14,281 bases of DNA from assembly GCA_026984415.1 (NCBI GenBank), contig JALSSE010000166.1, positions 1-14,281 on the forward strand, in the 5' to 3' direction. Shown one piece after another: positions 1-8,165 of this stretch; the first letter of the stretch is position 1; each line of letters starts with the position of its first letter. The stretch is from Hydrogenothermaceae bacterium (GTDB taxonomy: Bacteria; Aquificota; Aquificae; Hydrogenothermales; Hydrogenothermaceae). The notes beneath the pieces were generated by a model, which saw nothing but the letters and a program-made list of their open reading frames with translations, did not search any database and had not been told where the DNA came from. The position numbers and the translations under genes were made by a program.

Positions 1-138
1 GGAACATCAAAAGGTGGTGCAATTATTCCAATATGTCAGGAGCTTAAGATACCTATCAAATTCATTGGTGTTGGAGAAGATGTGGAAGACTTACAGCCAT
101 TTGACCCAAAATCTTTCATAGATGCACTATTCACCTGA
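1..138 (+). CDS. ftsY: Signal recognition particle receptor FtsY, C-terminal fragment
   Basis: The window opens inside a gene. Frame 1 reads [15 protein letters not shown], then [18 protein letters not shown], and ends at TGA 136-138. The G-T-(S/A)-K-G-G motif, the IKFIGVGE strand and the D-L-x-P-F segment followed by F-x-x-A-L-F are the hallmark end of the SRP-type GTPase NG domain. FtsY is the membrane-associated receptor that docks the SRP-ribosome complex at the translocon. The protein stops right after the G domain helix, as FtsY does, whereas Ffh would continue into a methionine-rich M domain. Only about 45 residues are visible, so the P-loop and N domain lie outside the window. Confidence 0.85.
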   Translation, partial: GTSKGGAIIPICQELKIPIKFIGVGEDVEDLQPFDPKSFIDALFT

Positions 139-153
139 TTTTTATTAAAAGCT

Positions 154-171
154 TTAATGCCTTTGCATTAA
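154..171 (+). other. Small stem-loop after ftsY
   Basis: TTAATGC (154-160) and GCATTAA (165-171) form a perfect 7-bp stem with a CTTT loop, 15 bases after the ftsY stop. No T-run follows, so it is not a convincing intrinsic terminator. It may be a weak terminator, an RNA-end stabiliser or chance in AT-rich DNA. Confidence 0.3.
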
Positions 172-246
172 TTACGAAAGATTTATGTCAGAACTTTTAT
201 AGTTTTTAGGTTTATATATTTAAAACTAATTTATGTGAGGTGAAAA

Positions 247-1326
247 ATGCACCAAAACACTTCAGATTTTAAAAATTTTATTTCAACAAAAGAGCTAAAT
301 GAAATCCTTAAACCTGAAAAAATACTTAATCTGGCTGAAATTATTTTTGAAATTAACAACCACAAACCTGCTGTTATCAAAGGAGATTTGATAAAATTCA
401 GAACTTTTTTAACAGACAAAGAATTTATAAAATTCCTGATAGAAGAACTACTTAAATTAGGAAATGAAAAAGAGGAATATTTAAAAGCTTTTGGTTTGCT
501 TACAGGTATTTATATGTCATTTTACCACCAGAAGTATATGGAAAATTTTGATGAAGATACAGAAGATTTCAGAGATGTTGAAGAAATAGAAAGCAATTTA
601 AAAGAATTTAAAACCCAGATAAAAGAATGGATAGATAAAACAAACTCTTTTTACTACAAAGCAGACCTGTACCATTATCTATACATGTTTTCTTTGCACG
701 ATAAAGAAGAAGCTTTAAATAACGTGTATATGGAACTTGAATTTGCAAAAAAAACAAAAAAAGAGAATAATCTGTGGATGGCTTACTTTGATTTAATCAG
801 TTTTTTAATAGATTCGGAAGATTACATTTTTGCAGAGGAAGTTTTAAAGGAAGCATCCCAATATATAAAAAACGATACATTCTACGAATTTTACGGTCAT
901 TTAGGTATTCTTTACTATAATGAAGAAAATTACAAAAAAGCAGAAGAAATGTTAGAAATAGTCTATCAGTGGCTTGTTTTCAGAACAATGGATGAAAGTA
1001 TTGAGTATGATGAAGGTTTTAATACAAATATGTTTTACTTTCTATACATTTTAGCGACAATTTATGAAGAGAAAAAAGAAATTGAAAAAAGTATAAAAAT
1101 TCTGTCCTTTTCCAAAGAAATAATGGTTTCAAAATTTGAAAAGATTTTCTTTTTCAGTGAAGATATGTATGGTACTTTTTTTGGTTTGATGGAAGATACT
1201 GTTGAAAAACTATCCCTGTTAAAATCAAAAGTTTTGAATGTTCCAAAAGAAAAAATCTTTGAAGAAGAAATGAAAAATATACTAAAACACGAAGAAATAA
1301 ATAATTTAAGGATGGAATATTTATAA
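247..1326 (+). CDS. TPR-like helical repeat protein of unknown function
   Basis: I do not recognise the family of this 359-residue protein. It is acidic, rich in Lys, Glu, Phe and Tyr, and appears wholly alpha-helical. It has no signal peptide or membrane segment, so it is probably cytoplasmic. Segments around residues 176-207, 213-243 (YGHLGILYYNEENYKKAEEM) and 261-293 (LYILATIYEEKKEIEKSIKI) match the tetratricopeptide pattern of paired helices with an A-x-x-Y/L core, so a role as a protein-interaction scaffold is likely. The ATG at 247 is well placed behind GAGGTGA. The gene lies 108 bases after ftsY and ends at a hairpin terminator. A link with ftsY function is not supported beyond proximity. 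Confidence 0.8.
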   Translation: MHQNTSDFKNFISTKELNEILKPEKILNLAEIIFEINNHKPAVIKGDLIKFRTFLTDKEFIKFLIEELLKLGNEKEEYLKAFGLLTGIYMSFYHQKYMENFDEDTEDFRDVEEIESNLKEFKTQIKEWIDKTNSFYYKADLYHYLYMFSLHDKEEALNNVYMELEFAKKTKKENNLWMAYFDLISFLIDSEDYIFAEEVLKEASQYIKNDTFYEFYGHLGILYYNEENYKKAEEMLEIVYQWLVFRTMDESIEYDEGFNTNMFYFLYILATIYEEKKEIEKSIKILSFSKEIMVSKFEKIFFFSEDMYGTFFGLMEDTVEKLSLLKSKVLNVPKEKIFEEEMKNILKHEEINNLRMEYL

Positions 1327-1329
1327 GAA

Positions 1330-1351
1330 AAAGCCCCTTCTATGGGGCTTT
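1330..1351. terminator. Two-way intrinsic terminator between convergent genes
   Basis: AAAGCCCC (1330-1337) pairs with GGGGCTTT (1344-1351) around a 6-base loop. It lies 3 bases after the TPR-like gene and 2 bases after the slipin stop on the other strand. The minus-strand side is followed by a T-rich run (TTTTTCTT), the plus side by TTTAATTATT. It probably ends both transcripts. Confidence 0.85.
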
Positions 1352-1353
1352 AA

Positions 1354-2220
1354 TTATTCCTTGTTTTTCAGATTTTCAAAAAGGTTTAACATCTCAGTTG
1401 GAAATGGAAATACTATTGTTTTTACATTATTTTGACCTATTGTTGTAAGAGTTTCTAAATATCTTAACTGTATTGCAATAGGTTGTTTTGAAAGCATTTC
1501 AGCAGCCTGAACTAACTTTTCAGCAGCCTGATATTCTGCTTCAGCAGAAATAATTTTAGCCCTTCTTTCCCTTTCTGCTTCAGCCTGCCTTGCCATTGCT
1601 TTAACAAGGTTTTCAGGTAAATCTATTCTTTTTAATTCTACTGCTATAACTTTTATCCCCCACTGGTCTGTTTCTTTATCAATAACTTCCTGTAATCTCA
1701 TATTTATTTCTTCTCTTTTAGAGAGAAGACCGTCAAGTTCCTCCTGTCCGCAAATGCTTCTCAATGTTGTTTGTGAAATCTGGGAAGTGGCGTACATATA
1801 ATCCTCAACATTTACGATGGCTTTGACAGGGTCTATTACCCTAAAATAAACAACAGCATCAACCTTTACAGAAACGTTATCTTTTGTTATTACATCCTGA
1901 GTAGGAACATCTAAAGTAACAACTCTAAGAGAAACTCTTACCATTTTATCTATAAATGGTATAAGGATGATTAATCCAGGACCTTTTGCCCCAATAACTC
2001 TACCAAGACGGAAAATAACTCCCCTTTCATACTCAGGTAAAATTTTAATGGCTGATGCAAGAAAAATTACAATTATAATTAATACGGCTATTAAAGGAAT
2101 TCCCATAGAATAACCTCCTAAAAATTTTAAGATAACATCTACAGACTCAAGTCCATAAATACTGATTAAATAAATTACTGCAAAAACAAGTATAGGGATT
2201 AGATTTCTAAGCAGTTTCAT
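1354..2220 (-). CDS. Slipin (stomatin/prohibitin-family membrane protein)
   Basis: This is a 288-residue SPFH-domain protein. Two hydrophobic segments (about residues 7-24 and 41-58) anchor the N-terminus. The band-7 domain begins at about residue 59 with [17 protein letters not shown], followed by [12 protein letters not shown] and the [22 protein letters not shown] stretch typical of slipins. A charged coiled-coil segment rich in Ala, Glu and Arg ([20 protein letters not shown]) follows, then the C-terminal IVFPFP motif. Slipins form oligomeric rings at the membrane and are thought to organise microdomains and protease partners. The usual companion, NfeD or the STOPP protease, is not next to it here. 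It is the last gene of the minus-strand run, 37 bases after cutA. The start ATG sits behind AGGTGA. Confidence 0.92.
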   Translation of the reverse strand: MKLLRNLIPILVFAVIYLISIYGLESVDVILKFLGGYSMGIPLIAVLIIIVIFLASAIKILPEYERGVIFRLGRVIGAKGPGLIILIPFIDKMVRVSLRVVTLDVPTQDVITKDNVSVKVDAVVYFRVIDPVKAIVNVEDYMYATSQISQTTLRSICGQEELDGLLSKREEINMRLQEVIDKETDQWGIKVIAVELKRIDLPENLVKAMARQAEAERERRAKIISAEAEYQAAEKLVQAAEMLSKQPIAIQLRYLETLTTIGQNNVKTIVFPFPTEMLNLFENLKNKE

Positions 2221-2257
2221 TTTTTCACCTATTTTAAATGTAAAAGACGTAAACTAC

Positions 2258-2581
2258 TTAATCAAGATTAACAGTTTCATCAATCCAGTTTAGATAATCT
2301 TTCGAGCCTAAAATAACTGGCATAGCTATTATCTCTGGCACAGTGTAAGGGTGTAGTGATTTAATCTCATTTTCCAACTTTTCAAAAAGTTTTGACTTTG
2401 TCTTTATTATAAGCAAATATTCTGTATCTCTTTCTACAACACCCTGCCAGAAATAGACTGAATTTATCTTTGAGGTTATATTAACACAGGCAGCAATTTT
2501 ATTTTCTACAAGATGATTTGCTATTTTCTCAGAAACATCCAAATCTGGACATGTACATAAAACCACAATATATTCACCCAT
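2258..2581 (-). CDS. cutA: Divalent-cation tolerance protein CutA
   Basis: At 107 residues this is the normal length for CutA1, a very stable trimeric ferredoxin-like-fold protein linked to copper and other divalent cation tolerance. Its exact biochemical role is unsettled. Diagnostic segments are IVVLCTCPDLDVSEKIA near the N-terminus, AACVNI at 30-35, YFWQGVVERDTEYLLIIKT at about 43-61 and HPYTVPEIIA at 77-86. Cys9, Cys11 and Cys32 are present, and His77 lies in the conserved HPY motif. The start overlaps the end of the helicase gene by 8 bases, with a GAGGG ribosome site inside that gene, so the two are co-transcribed and probably translationally coupled. Confidence 0.95.
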   Translation of the reverse strand: MGEYIVVLCTCPDLDVSEKIANHLVENKIAACVNITSKINSVYFWQGVVERDTEYLLIIKTKSKLFEKLENEIKSLHPYTVPEIIAMPVILGSKDYLNWIDETVNLD

Positions 2582-4265
2582 TTTGTTCTACCCTCTTTTT
2601 TATATTAAGAAATTCAAAAAGTTCATCTAAAGATACAACTTCTTCTGTTTGTTCAATATCATCAATAACATTTTCAATCATAATTCTCTTTTCATTTAAT
2701 TTTTTTATAACAAGTTCTTCTATCGTATCATTCATTACGTAGTTGTAAATATTTACCTTATTTTTCTGTCCTATCCTGTGTATTCTATCTTCAGCCTGCC
2801 ATATTTTTGCTGGATTCCAGTGTAAATCAAAAAATACAGCATAGCTGGCCTCAGTTAAAGTTAAACCTTCTCCTGCTGAAGTTATTGTTCCTAAAAATAT
2901 GTATTTATTTTTATCATTTTTAAAAGACTCAATCGCCATTTTTTTCTGGGAATGGTTCATTTTTCCGTGGTATGTTACAAAAATATTACCGTCAAATCTA
3001 TGTTTTATATTTTTTGCTATTTTTTCTATACCTTCTTTTAAGAAATTTGTAAAAATCACAACTTTTTCTTTATTTTCTATAAGTTCTGATAACATTTCCA
3101 TCAATCTATCAGCTTTTGGGCTTTCAATACTGTTTTTAGGAAAGTTACATATCTGACGGAGTTTCTGTATTGAGTAAATAATATTCTGCCTTAATATAAA
3201 TTTGTAATTTTTTTCTCCTTTATGTTTATCAATCAGATACTCAATTCTTTCCTTTTCAGAATATAAAACCTTTTCATACTCATCTTTCTGTTGTGGATTT
3301 AAATCAAATTTTTCTATTTCAGGAGGGAGTTTATCTGGAAGCTCAGGAAGAACATCTTTTTTTAACCTTCTTAACATAATCGGCTGAATTAACTGTTTTG
3401 CTTCGTCCTGCGAAATGATACCTTCCGATTTGAATTCTGGATTTAAAAATTCGTAAAGGGAAAGTAGTTCTTTTAAATTATTCTGGAGGGGAGTTCCACT
3501 TAAAGCCCATCTGTATTTTGAGTTTTCACTTATAAACTTTACAGCCTTTGATTTGATTGTATCTGGATTTTTTATGTTATGGGCTTCATCTAAAATAACT
3601 AAATCAATATCCTCTCTAAATTTTTTTAATAAATTTTCTTTTCTTTTATAGTCGCTTTTTAATGTATCATAGCTAATCAGATAAACGTGGGAGTTTAAAT
3701 CCCACATAATATTCCTTATATCTGGTTCTTCGTTTATTGTTAAACTCTGTATTTCAGGTGCCCATTTATTTAAATGTTCTTCCCATACAGAAATTAAATT
3801 AGAAGGAACAACTATTAATGCTTTTTTTATTTTTCCTTTTATAAAGAGTATTCTCATTGCAGTAGTTGACATAACAGTTTTACCAGTTCCCATCTGGTCT
3901 GCAAGAAGGGCTGATTTGTTTGTAATAAGAAATTTTATTCCCTGTATTTGATAATTAAAAAGTGGTTTATAAAATGCAAGGTCTGAAGGAATATCAAAAT
4001 CAATCTGGGGCATCAGGATTGGCTTTAGTAAGTCCAATAAAGAAAGATTTTTATATTTAAGTTTTTCCTTTTTTGTTTTTTTAGAATCATTTTTTAATAA
4101 TTCTTCTATATTTTTACCTGAGTAAATTTTGCCGATTTTATCAAAATCAGGGAGAGGTTTTATTAAATTTTCTGAAATTTCAAAAATATTTTCTGAAGAA
4201 AATAACTGGAAAATCTCTATATCTAAAGGTTTTACTAAGTTTTGTTCTGATATTATTTCTTTCAT
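2574..4265 (-). CDS. SNF2-family DNA-dependent ATPase/helicase
   Basis: This 563-residue protein carries a full SNF2 (Swi2/Snf2, superfamily 2) motor. Visible motifs are NYQIQGIKFL (Q-like region, about 104-113), Walker A DQMGTGKT (123-130), DEAH box (226-229), SGTPLQNN motif III (256-263), IMLRRLKKDVLPELP (296-310), VIFTNF motif IV (403-408), TSAGEGLTL motif V (462-470) and QAEDRIHRIGQ motif VI with both arginines (490-500). The family translocates on duplex DNA to remodel or strip bound proteins, as RapA/HepA does on RNA polymerase. The first 100 residues match nothing I recognise and lack a RapA-type Tudor domain or a zinc-binding SWIM domain. The compact size suggests a minimal motor. Its ATG overlaps the stop of the upstream unknown gene (ATGA), so the two are coupled. 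Confidence 0.93.
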   Translation of the reverse strand: MKEIISEQNLVKPLDIEIFQLFSSENIFEISENLIKPLPDFDKIGKIYSGKNIEELLKNDSKKTKKEKLKYKNLSLLDLLKPILMPQIDFDIPSDLAFYKPLFNYQIQGIKFLITNKSALLADQMGTGKTVMSTTAMRILFIKGKIKKALIVVPSNLISVWEEHLNKWAPEIQSLTINEEPDIRNIMWDLNSHVYLISYDTLKSDYKRKENLLKKFREDIDLVILDEAHNIKNPDTIKSKAVKFISENSKYRWALSGTPLQNNLKELLSLYEFLNPEFKSEGIISQDEAKQLIQPIMLRRLKKDVLPELPDKLPPEIEKFDLNPQQKDEYEKVLYSEKERIEYLIDKHKGEKNYKFILRQNIIYSIQKLRQICNFPKNSIESPKADRLMEMLSELIENKEKVVIFTNFLKEGIEKIAKNIKHRFDGNIFVTYHGKMNHSQKKMAIESFKNDKNKYIFLGTITSAGEGLTLTEASYAVFFDLHWNPAKIWQAEDRIHRIGQKNKVNIYNYVMNDTIEELVIKKLNEKRIMIENVIDDIEQTEEVVSLDELFEFLNIKKRVEQNG

Positions 4266-4774
4266 TTTCCTTCGTAGTACTTTAAATATTCCATCGCTTT
4301 CTCAACTCTTTTAAACGGCTCTAATAAATCAAAATTTTTATAAATTTCATTTAACTTTTTAGAAATAAAAATAAGTTTGTTTTCATCTTCTTTAGAAATT
4401 GTAAAAATTAACGGTTCAAATTTTTCATGAATGTTAACAACTTTATGGCTTAACCTATCTTTTGGCATAAAAGGGTCAAACTTTCTAATAAAAATTACAG
4501 GAGCGCCAATGTACTGTCTTATTGATAAGATTTCTTTGTCCTGTGTTAATACAATATCGTAATTTTCAGATAGGGCAGATAAAAGCTCTATTCCAAATTT
4601 CTCCTTAAATAAAACTTCCTTTAAAGACGAACCGTAAAGTATTTTTTGAAGTTCTTCTAACTTAACTTTTGATGTAATTCTAAACTCAACTGGTTTTGTT
4701 TTCTCATCTGTCAGTAAAACCCCACCTCTGTAATTATCATCTTTATTGAGATAATAAAGGTAAGCTAACTTCAT
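4262..4774 (-). CDS. Protein of unknown function, coupled to SNF2 helicase
   Basis: I do not recognise this 170-residue soluble protein. It has no signal peptide or transmembrane segment. The N-terminal half looks alpha/beta, with YRGGVLLTDEKTKPVEFRIT (15-34), then LQKILYGSSLKEVLF (42-56) and YDIVLTQDKEIL (72-83). The C-terminal third is helical and charged (about 129-167). It opens the minus-strand run, starts behind AGGTGA, and shares ATGA with the helicase start, implying co-translation at a fixed ratio. The most direct inference is a partner or adaptor for the SNF2 motor. The sequence itself gives no catalytic motif. Confidence 0.8.
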   Translation of the reverse strand: MKLAYLYYLNKDDNYRGGVLLTDEKTKPVEFRITSKVKLEELQKILYGSSLKEVLFKEKFGIELLSALSENYDIVLTQDKEILSIRQYIGAPVIFIRKFDPFMPKDRLSHKVVNIHEKFEPLIFTISKEDENKLIFISKKLNEIYKNFDLLEPFKRVEKAMEYLKYYEGK

Positions 4775-4792
4775 CTTTCACCTTTTTTTCTA

Positions 4793-4801
4793 ATTATACC
4801 A
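4793..4801 (-). promoter_or_regulatory. Extended -10 promoter for the helicase run
   Basis: On the minus strand TGG-TATAAT (TATAAT at 4793-4798) is a consensus extended -10 element, 18 bases before the 4774 start codon. No TTGACA-like hexamer stands 16-18 bases upstream, as is common for extended -10 promoters. The start site would fall only a few bases before the ribosome binding site, giving a very short leader. Confidence 0.55.
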
Positions 4802-4877
4802 TTTTGATTTTATGTAGATTTAAAATTTCGGTTTATTTTTGTGTTTTATAAATTTGTAAAAGAGATTATAAAAAATC

Positions 4878-4906
4878 TTGACAAAGATACACTAAAGTAT
4901 TATTAT
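4878..4906 (+). promoter_or_regulatory. Sigma-70-type promoter of dnaK
   Basis: TTGACA (4878-4883), a perfect -35 box, is followed after 17 bases by TATTAT (4901-4906). An overlapping TATAAT lies at 4904-4909 with a less favourable 20-base spacing. No CIRCE inverted repeat (TTAGCACTC-type) and no E. coli sigma-32-like box is visible between here and the start codon. Confidence 0.75.
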
Positions 4907-4946
4907 AATAATGAAGTTTAAATGAAATTAAGAGGAGGTTAAAAAA

Positions 4947-6842
4947 ATGGGCAAAGTTATAGGAATAGACCTTGGAACAACAAACTCTGTTGTTTCAGTT
5001 ATGAGTGGGGGTGAAGCTATTGTTATTCAAAATCAGGAAGGTTTCAGAACTACTCCATCAATAGTTTCATGGACAAAAGATAAAGAGATATTAGTTGGTG
5101 AACCAGCTAAAAGAAGAGCTGTTTTAGACCCTGAAAACACAGTTTACGAATCAAAAAGATTTATTGGAAGAAAATTTGAAGAAGTAAAAGAAGAAGCTAA
5201 AAATGTTTCTTACAAAGTAGTTCCAGATGAAAAAGGAGACGCTGCTTTTGATATCCCAAATGCAGGTAAAACAGTGAGACCAGAAGAAGTTGGAGCACAG
5301 ATTTTAAAGAAACTAAAAGAAGCTGCTGAAAACTACTTAGGTGAAAAAATAACTGAAGCTGTTATTACTGTTCCTGCGTACTTCAACGACAGACAAAGAC
5401 AGGCAACAAAAGATGCAGGTAAAATTGCAGGGCTTGAAGTTAAAAGAATAATAAACGAACCAACAGCAGCAGCGTTAGCTTATGGATTAGATAAAAAGAA
5501 CGAAGTAAAAATTCTCGTTTATGATTTTGGTGGTGGTACATTTGATGTATCAATACTTGAAGGTGGAGAAGGTGTTATTGAAGTTAAAGCATCTGATGGA
5601 GATACCCACTTAGGTGGTGCTGATATTGATGCAAGAATTATTAACTGGTTGGTTGATGAATTTAAAAAAGAAAATGGAATTGATTTAAGGGAAGACAAAA
5701 CAGCATTCCAGAGATTAAAAGAAGCTGCTGAACAGGCTAAAAAAGAGCTTTCTTTCAAAATGGAAACAGAGATAAACTTACCGTTTATAACAATTGACCC
5801 AAATACAAATCAGCCTTTACACCTTGAAAAGAAACTAACAAGAGCAAGACTCGAAGAAATGATTAAAGATTTAGTTGACAGAACTATGGATATAGTAAAA
5901 AGAACACTTGAAGCTGCAAAAATGACCCCATCTGATATTGATGATGTTGTCTTAGTTGGTGGTTCAACAAGAATTCCGCTTGTTCAAAAAAGAATACAGG
6001 AATTCTTTGGAAAAGAACCTCATAAAGGTGTTAACCCTGATGAAGTTGTTGCAGTTGGTGCTGCTATACAGGGTGGAGTTTTAGCTGGTGAAGTAAAAGA
6101 TGTTCTTTTAATTGATGTAACCCCACTATCTTTAGGAATTGAAACCCTCGGTGGTGTTATGACTGTTCTTATACCAAGAAATACTCCAATCCCTACTAAA
6201 AAATGTGAAATATTCACAACTGCAGCAGATAATCAAACTCAGGTTGAGATTGTTGTTCTACAGGGTGAAAGAAAAATGGCAGCTCAAAACAAAGTAATTG
6301 GAAAATTTGCACTTACAGATATTCCACCTGCTCCAAGGGGTGTTCCACAAATTGAAGTTTGCTTTGATATAGATGCAGACGGTATACTCCACGTAACAGC
6401 TACAGATAAAGCAACTGGAAAAGCACAATCAATTACAGTTCAGGCTCAAAGTGGTTTAACTGAAGAGGAAATTAACAAAATTATTGAAGAAGCTAAAAAA
6501 CATGAAGATGAAGATAGAAAATTCCAGGAAACTGTTGAATTAAGAAACCAGTTAGATGCTCTTGTTTACAGCCTCGAAAAAACTGTAAATGAAAATAAGG
6601 CAAAATTAACTGAAGAAGAAGTTAAAGAAGCTGAAGATGCAATTGCTGAAGCAAAAGCTGCCCTTGCTTCAAATGAAAAGGATAAAATACAGGCTGCAAT
6701 TGAAAAGGTAACATCAGTTGCCAACAAAATAGCTGAAAAACTTTACGCACAGGGTGGAGCTGAAGCTGGAGCAGGAGCAGGAACTGGAACAAATGAACCA
6801 AAAACTGGGGAAGATGACGTTATAGACCCTGAAGTTAAATAA
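4947..6842 (+). CDS. dnaK: Chaperone protein DnaK (Hsp70)
   Basis: This 631-residue Hsp70 is full length for bacterial DnaK. The ATPase domain shows [10 protein letters not shown] (7-16), the catalytic lysine region [11 protein letters not shown] with Lys70, [17 protein letters not shown] (142-158), [13 protein letters not shown] (170-182), [10 protein letters not shown] (193-202) and GGSTRIP in the adenosine site. The interdomain linker VLLID is at about 386-390 and leads into [14 protein letters not shown] of the substrate-binding domain. A helical lid follows, then a Gly/Ala-rich stretch and an acidic [10 protein letters not shown] tail. It binds unfolded segments in an ATP-driven cycle with DnaJ and GrpE, neither of which is encoded here. 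The start ATG has a strong AGGAGGT site at 4933-4939. Confidence 0.99.
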   Translation: MGKVIGIDLGTTNSVVSVMSGGEAIVIQNQEGFRTTPSIVSWTKDKEILVGEPAKRRAVLDPENTVYESKRFIGRKFEEVKEEAKNVSYKVVPDEKGDAAFDIPNAGKTVRPEEVGAQILKKLKEAAENYLGEKITEAVITVPAYFNDRQRQATKDAGKIAGLEVKRIINEPTAAALAYGLDKKNEVKILVYDFGGGTFDVSILEGGEGVIEVKASDGDTHLGGADIDARIINWLVDEFKKENGIDLREDKTAFQRLKEAAEQAKKELSFKMETEINLPFITIDPNTNQPLHLEKKLTRARLEEMIKDLVDRTMDIVKRTLEAAKMTPSDIDDVVLVGGSTRIPLVQKRIQEFFGKEPHKGVNPDEVVAVGAAIQGGVLAGEVKDVLLIDVTPLSLGIETLGGVMTVLIPRNTPIPTKKCEIFTTAADNQTQVEIVVLQGERKMAAQNKVIGKFALTDIPPAPRGVPQIEVCFDIDADGILHVTATDKATGKAQSITVQAQSGLTEEEINKIIEEAKKHEDEDRKFQETVELRNQLDALVYSLEKTVNENKAKLTEEEVKEAEDAIAEAKAALASNEKDKIQAAIEKVTSVANKIAEKLYAQGGAEAGAGAGTGTNEPKTGEDDVIDPEVK

Positions 6843-6845
6843 AAT

Positions 6846-6875
6846 AAAAGCCCCCTCTAAACAGGGGGTTTTTTT
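6846..6875. terminator. Two-way terminator overlapping the facing gene's end
   Basis: CCCCCT (6851-6856) pairs with AGGGGG (6863-6868), extended outward by AAAAG against TTTTT pairs (one G-T). The loop is CTAAAC, followed on the plus strand by a 7-base T-run. The minus-strand version is followed by CTTTTATTTT. It ends dnaK and also the facing gene, whose TAG stop lies in the loop. Confidence 0.92.
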
Positions 6876-7426
6876 AATTTTTCATCAACCAATTTTTTTA
6901 TGATTTCCTGTCTTTTTTCACCTTTAGGTAGTTTGTTTCTTATTTCAATTAGTTCTTCTAAAATTTTTTCTAAATCGTCAGGTAAATAACTTTCTATTAA
7001 TTTTCTTAATTTTCCAGAAAGCCCTGGAGCTTTTCCTGATGTGGTTATACCTATAACTATATCTCCTTTTTTAACATAAGCTGGAAATATAAAAGTACAG
7101 TAATCAGGACTATCTACACTGTTAACAGGTATTTTTCTTCTTACACAGTAATTGTAAATTTCCCTCTGTAAATCTATGTCGTCAACGGCAACTATAACTA
7201 TTTCTTTACCATCTATGTCTGTAAAAAGGAAAGGTCTTTCAACTATTTTTATTTTGTTTTCTTTGGAAAGGTCTTTTATTTCTTCTCTTACAATTTCCTT
7301 TGCAACAACAGTTATTTTCGGATTAAAAGGTAGAAGTTTTTCAATTTTTCTTAAAGCAATCTCACCTGCTCCAACTATCAGTATATTTTTTCCTTGTATA
7401 TCAATAAATATTGGGAATAAAGCCAT
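6857..7426 (-). CDS. Precorrin-2 dehydrogenase / sirohydrochlorin ferrochelatase
   Basis: This 189-residue protein matches the CysG N-terminal/Met8p/SirC family. Such proteins oxidise precorrin-2 to sirohydrochlorin with NAD+ and, in bifunctional members, insert iron to make siroheme for sulfite and nitrite reductases. The N-terminal Rossmann fold has ILIVGAGEIALRK (15-27). Asp105 in VNSVDSPDYC is at the position of the catalytic aspartate of CysG and Met8p. TTSGKAPGLSGKLR (128-141) is the second family signature. There is no methyltransferase domain, so SUMT must be a separate gene elsewhere. Whether it has chelatase activity cannot be told from sequence. Its AGGTGA site overlaps the stop of the upstream gene (7 bases between the genes), so it lies in an operon. 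The last codons (KKPPV) fall inside the terminator stem. Confidence 0.92.
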   Translation of the reverse strand: MALFPIFIDIQGKNILIVGAGEIALRKIEKLLPFNPKITVVAKEIVREEIKDLSKENKIKIVERPFLFTDIDGKEIVIVAVDDIDLQREIYNYCVRRKIPVNSVDSPDYCTFIFPAYVKKGDIVIGITTSGKAPGLSGKLRKLIESYLPDDLEKILEELIEIRNKLPKGEKRQEIIKKLVDEKLKKPPV

Positions 7427-7433
7427 TTTTCAC

Positions 7434-8132
7434 CTAAATAGATTCTAATTTATCAAGCATTTTGTAAAGTAAATTTTCAATTTCTTTAAAATAAATTTCT
7501 TCTTTTAACATCTCTTCAGGTGATTGGATATAATCACCTTTTTCTTTAAGTTCCTCTTCAGAATTTTCAATAAGTCTTTTAACTGCGTTTTTATCAACTT
7601 CAAGGTGAAATTGTAGGGCAACGACTTTTCCATCGTTGTATTCAAAGGATTGATTTTTACAGGCTGTGCTTTTTGCAGTGTGGACAGCTCCTGAAGGTAT
7701 ATCAAAAGTATCACCATGCCAGTGGAAAGCCACAAACTTTTCTGGAAAATCTTTAAAAATTTTGGAGTTGTCGGCTTCTAAAGTTTTTTCAACAGGAAAC
7801 CAGCCAATCTCTTTTTCTTTGTTTTTATAAACTTTGCTTCCTAAAACATCAGCAATTAATTGGGCACCTAAACATATCCCTAAAACTTTTTTATCTTTTT
7901 CAATTGCTTCTTTTATAAAATTTTTTTCTTTTTTTAGCCACGGATATTCATCCTCGTCGTAAATTCCCATTGGCCCACCCATTACAACCAGAAAATCAAA
8001 ATCATCTAATTCTGGCAAATTATCACCTTTATAAAGGTGTATCCCAGAAAATTTATATCCTTTTTTTTCAGCCCATTTTAAAATGTTTGCAGGAGTTTCA
8101 AATTCTACATGTTGAATGTAATGGATTTTCAT
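7434..8132 (-). CDS. Class I glutamine amidotransferase (GMP synthase-like)
   Basis: This stand-alone GATase1 domain has 232 residues. The nucleophile elbow is GICLGAQ with Cys87. FHLE supplies His176 and Glu178 of the triad, and MGGPMGIYDEDEYPWL (51-66) and FHWHGDTFDIP (136-146) are typical of the GuaA-like stand-alone subgroup. Such proteins hydrolyse gamma-glutamyl amide bonds. Substrates are unknown for most, and relatives act on gamma-glutamyl-polyamines or peptides. No synthetase domain is attached. I chose ATG 8132 over an in-frame GTG at 8141, because the AGGTGGG ribosome site (8137-8143) contains that GTG and sits correctly before the ATG. It lies between recO and the siroheme gene, and the link appears to be only transcriptional. 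Confidence 0.9.
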   Translation of the reverse strand: MKIHYIQHVEFETPANILKWAEKKGYKFSGIHLYKGDNLPELDDFDFLVVMGGPMGIYDEDEYPWLKKEKNFIKEAIEKDKKVLGICLGAQLIADVLGSKVYKNKEKEIGWFPVEKTLEADNSKIFKDFPEKFVAFHWHGDTFDIPSGAVHTAKSTACKNQSFEYNDGKVVALQFHLEVDKNAVKRLIENSEEELKEKGDYIQSPEEMLKEEIYFKEIENLLYKMLDKLESI

Positions 8133-8136
8133 CTTT

Positions 8137-8143
8137 CCCACCT
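8137..8143 (-). promoter_or_regulatory. Ribosome binding site that fixes the amidotransferase start
   Basis: AGGTGGG on the minus strand lies 4 bases before ATG 8130-8132. The alternative GTG start (8139-8141) is part of this motif, so it cannot use it. The shorter protein, beginning MKIHYIQHVE, is favoured. Confidence 0.75.
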
Positions 8144-8165
8144 GAAATTTTAATAATTTGTATTA

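Noticed and set aside
4901..4914. TATTATTATAATAATG repeat as an operator
   Set aside because: It is best read as overlapping -10 elements of the dnaK promoter in AT-rich DNA. No dyad of useful length is present.
5519..6217. Minus-strand open frames opposite dnaK
   Set aside because: They are antisense to highly conserved DnaK codons and look like shadows of its codon use.
7505..7735. 76-residue minus-strand open frame
   Set aside because: It lies in another frame inside the amidotransferase gene, whose catalytic motifs are intact. It has no ribosome site or recognisable content.
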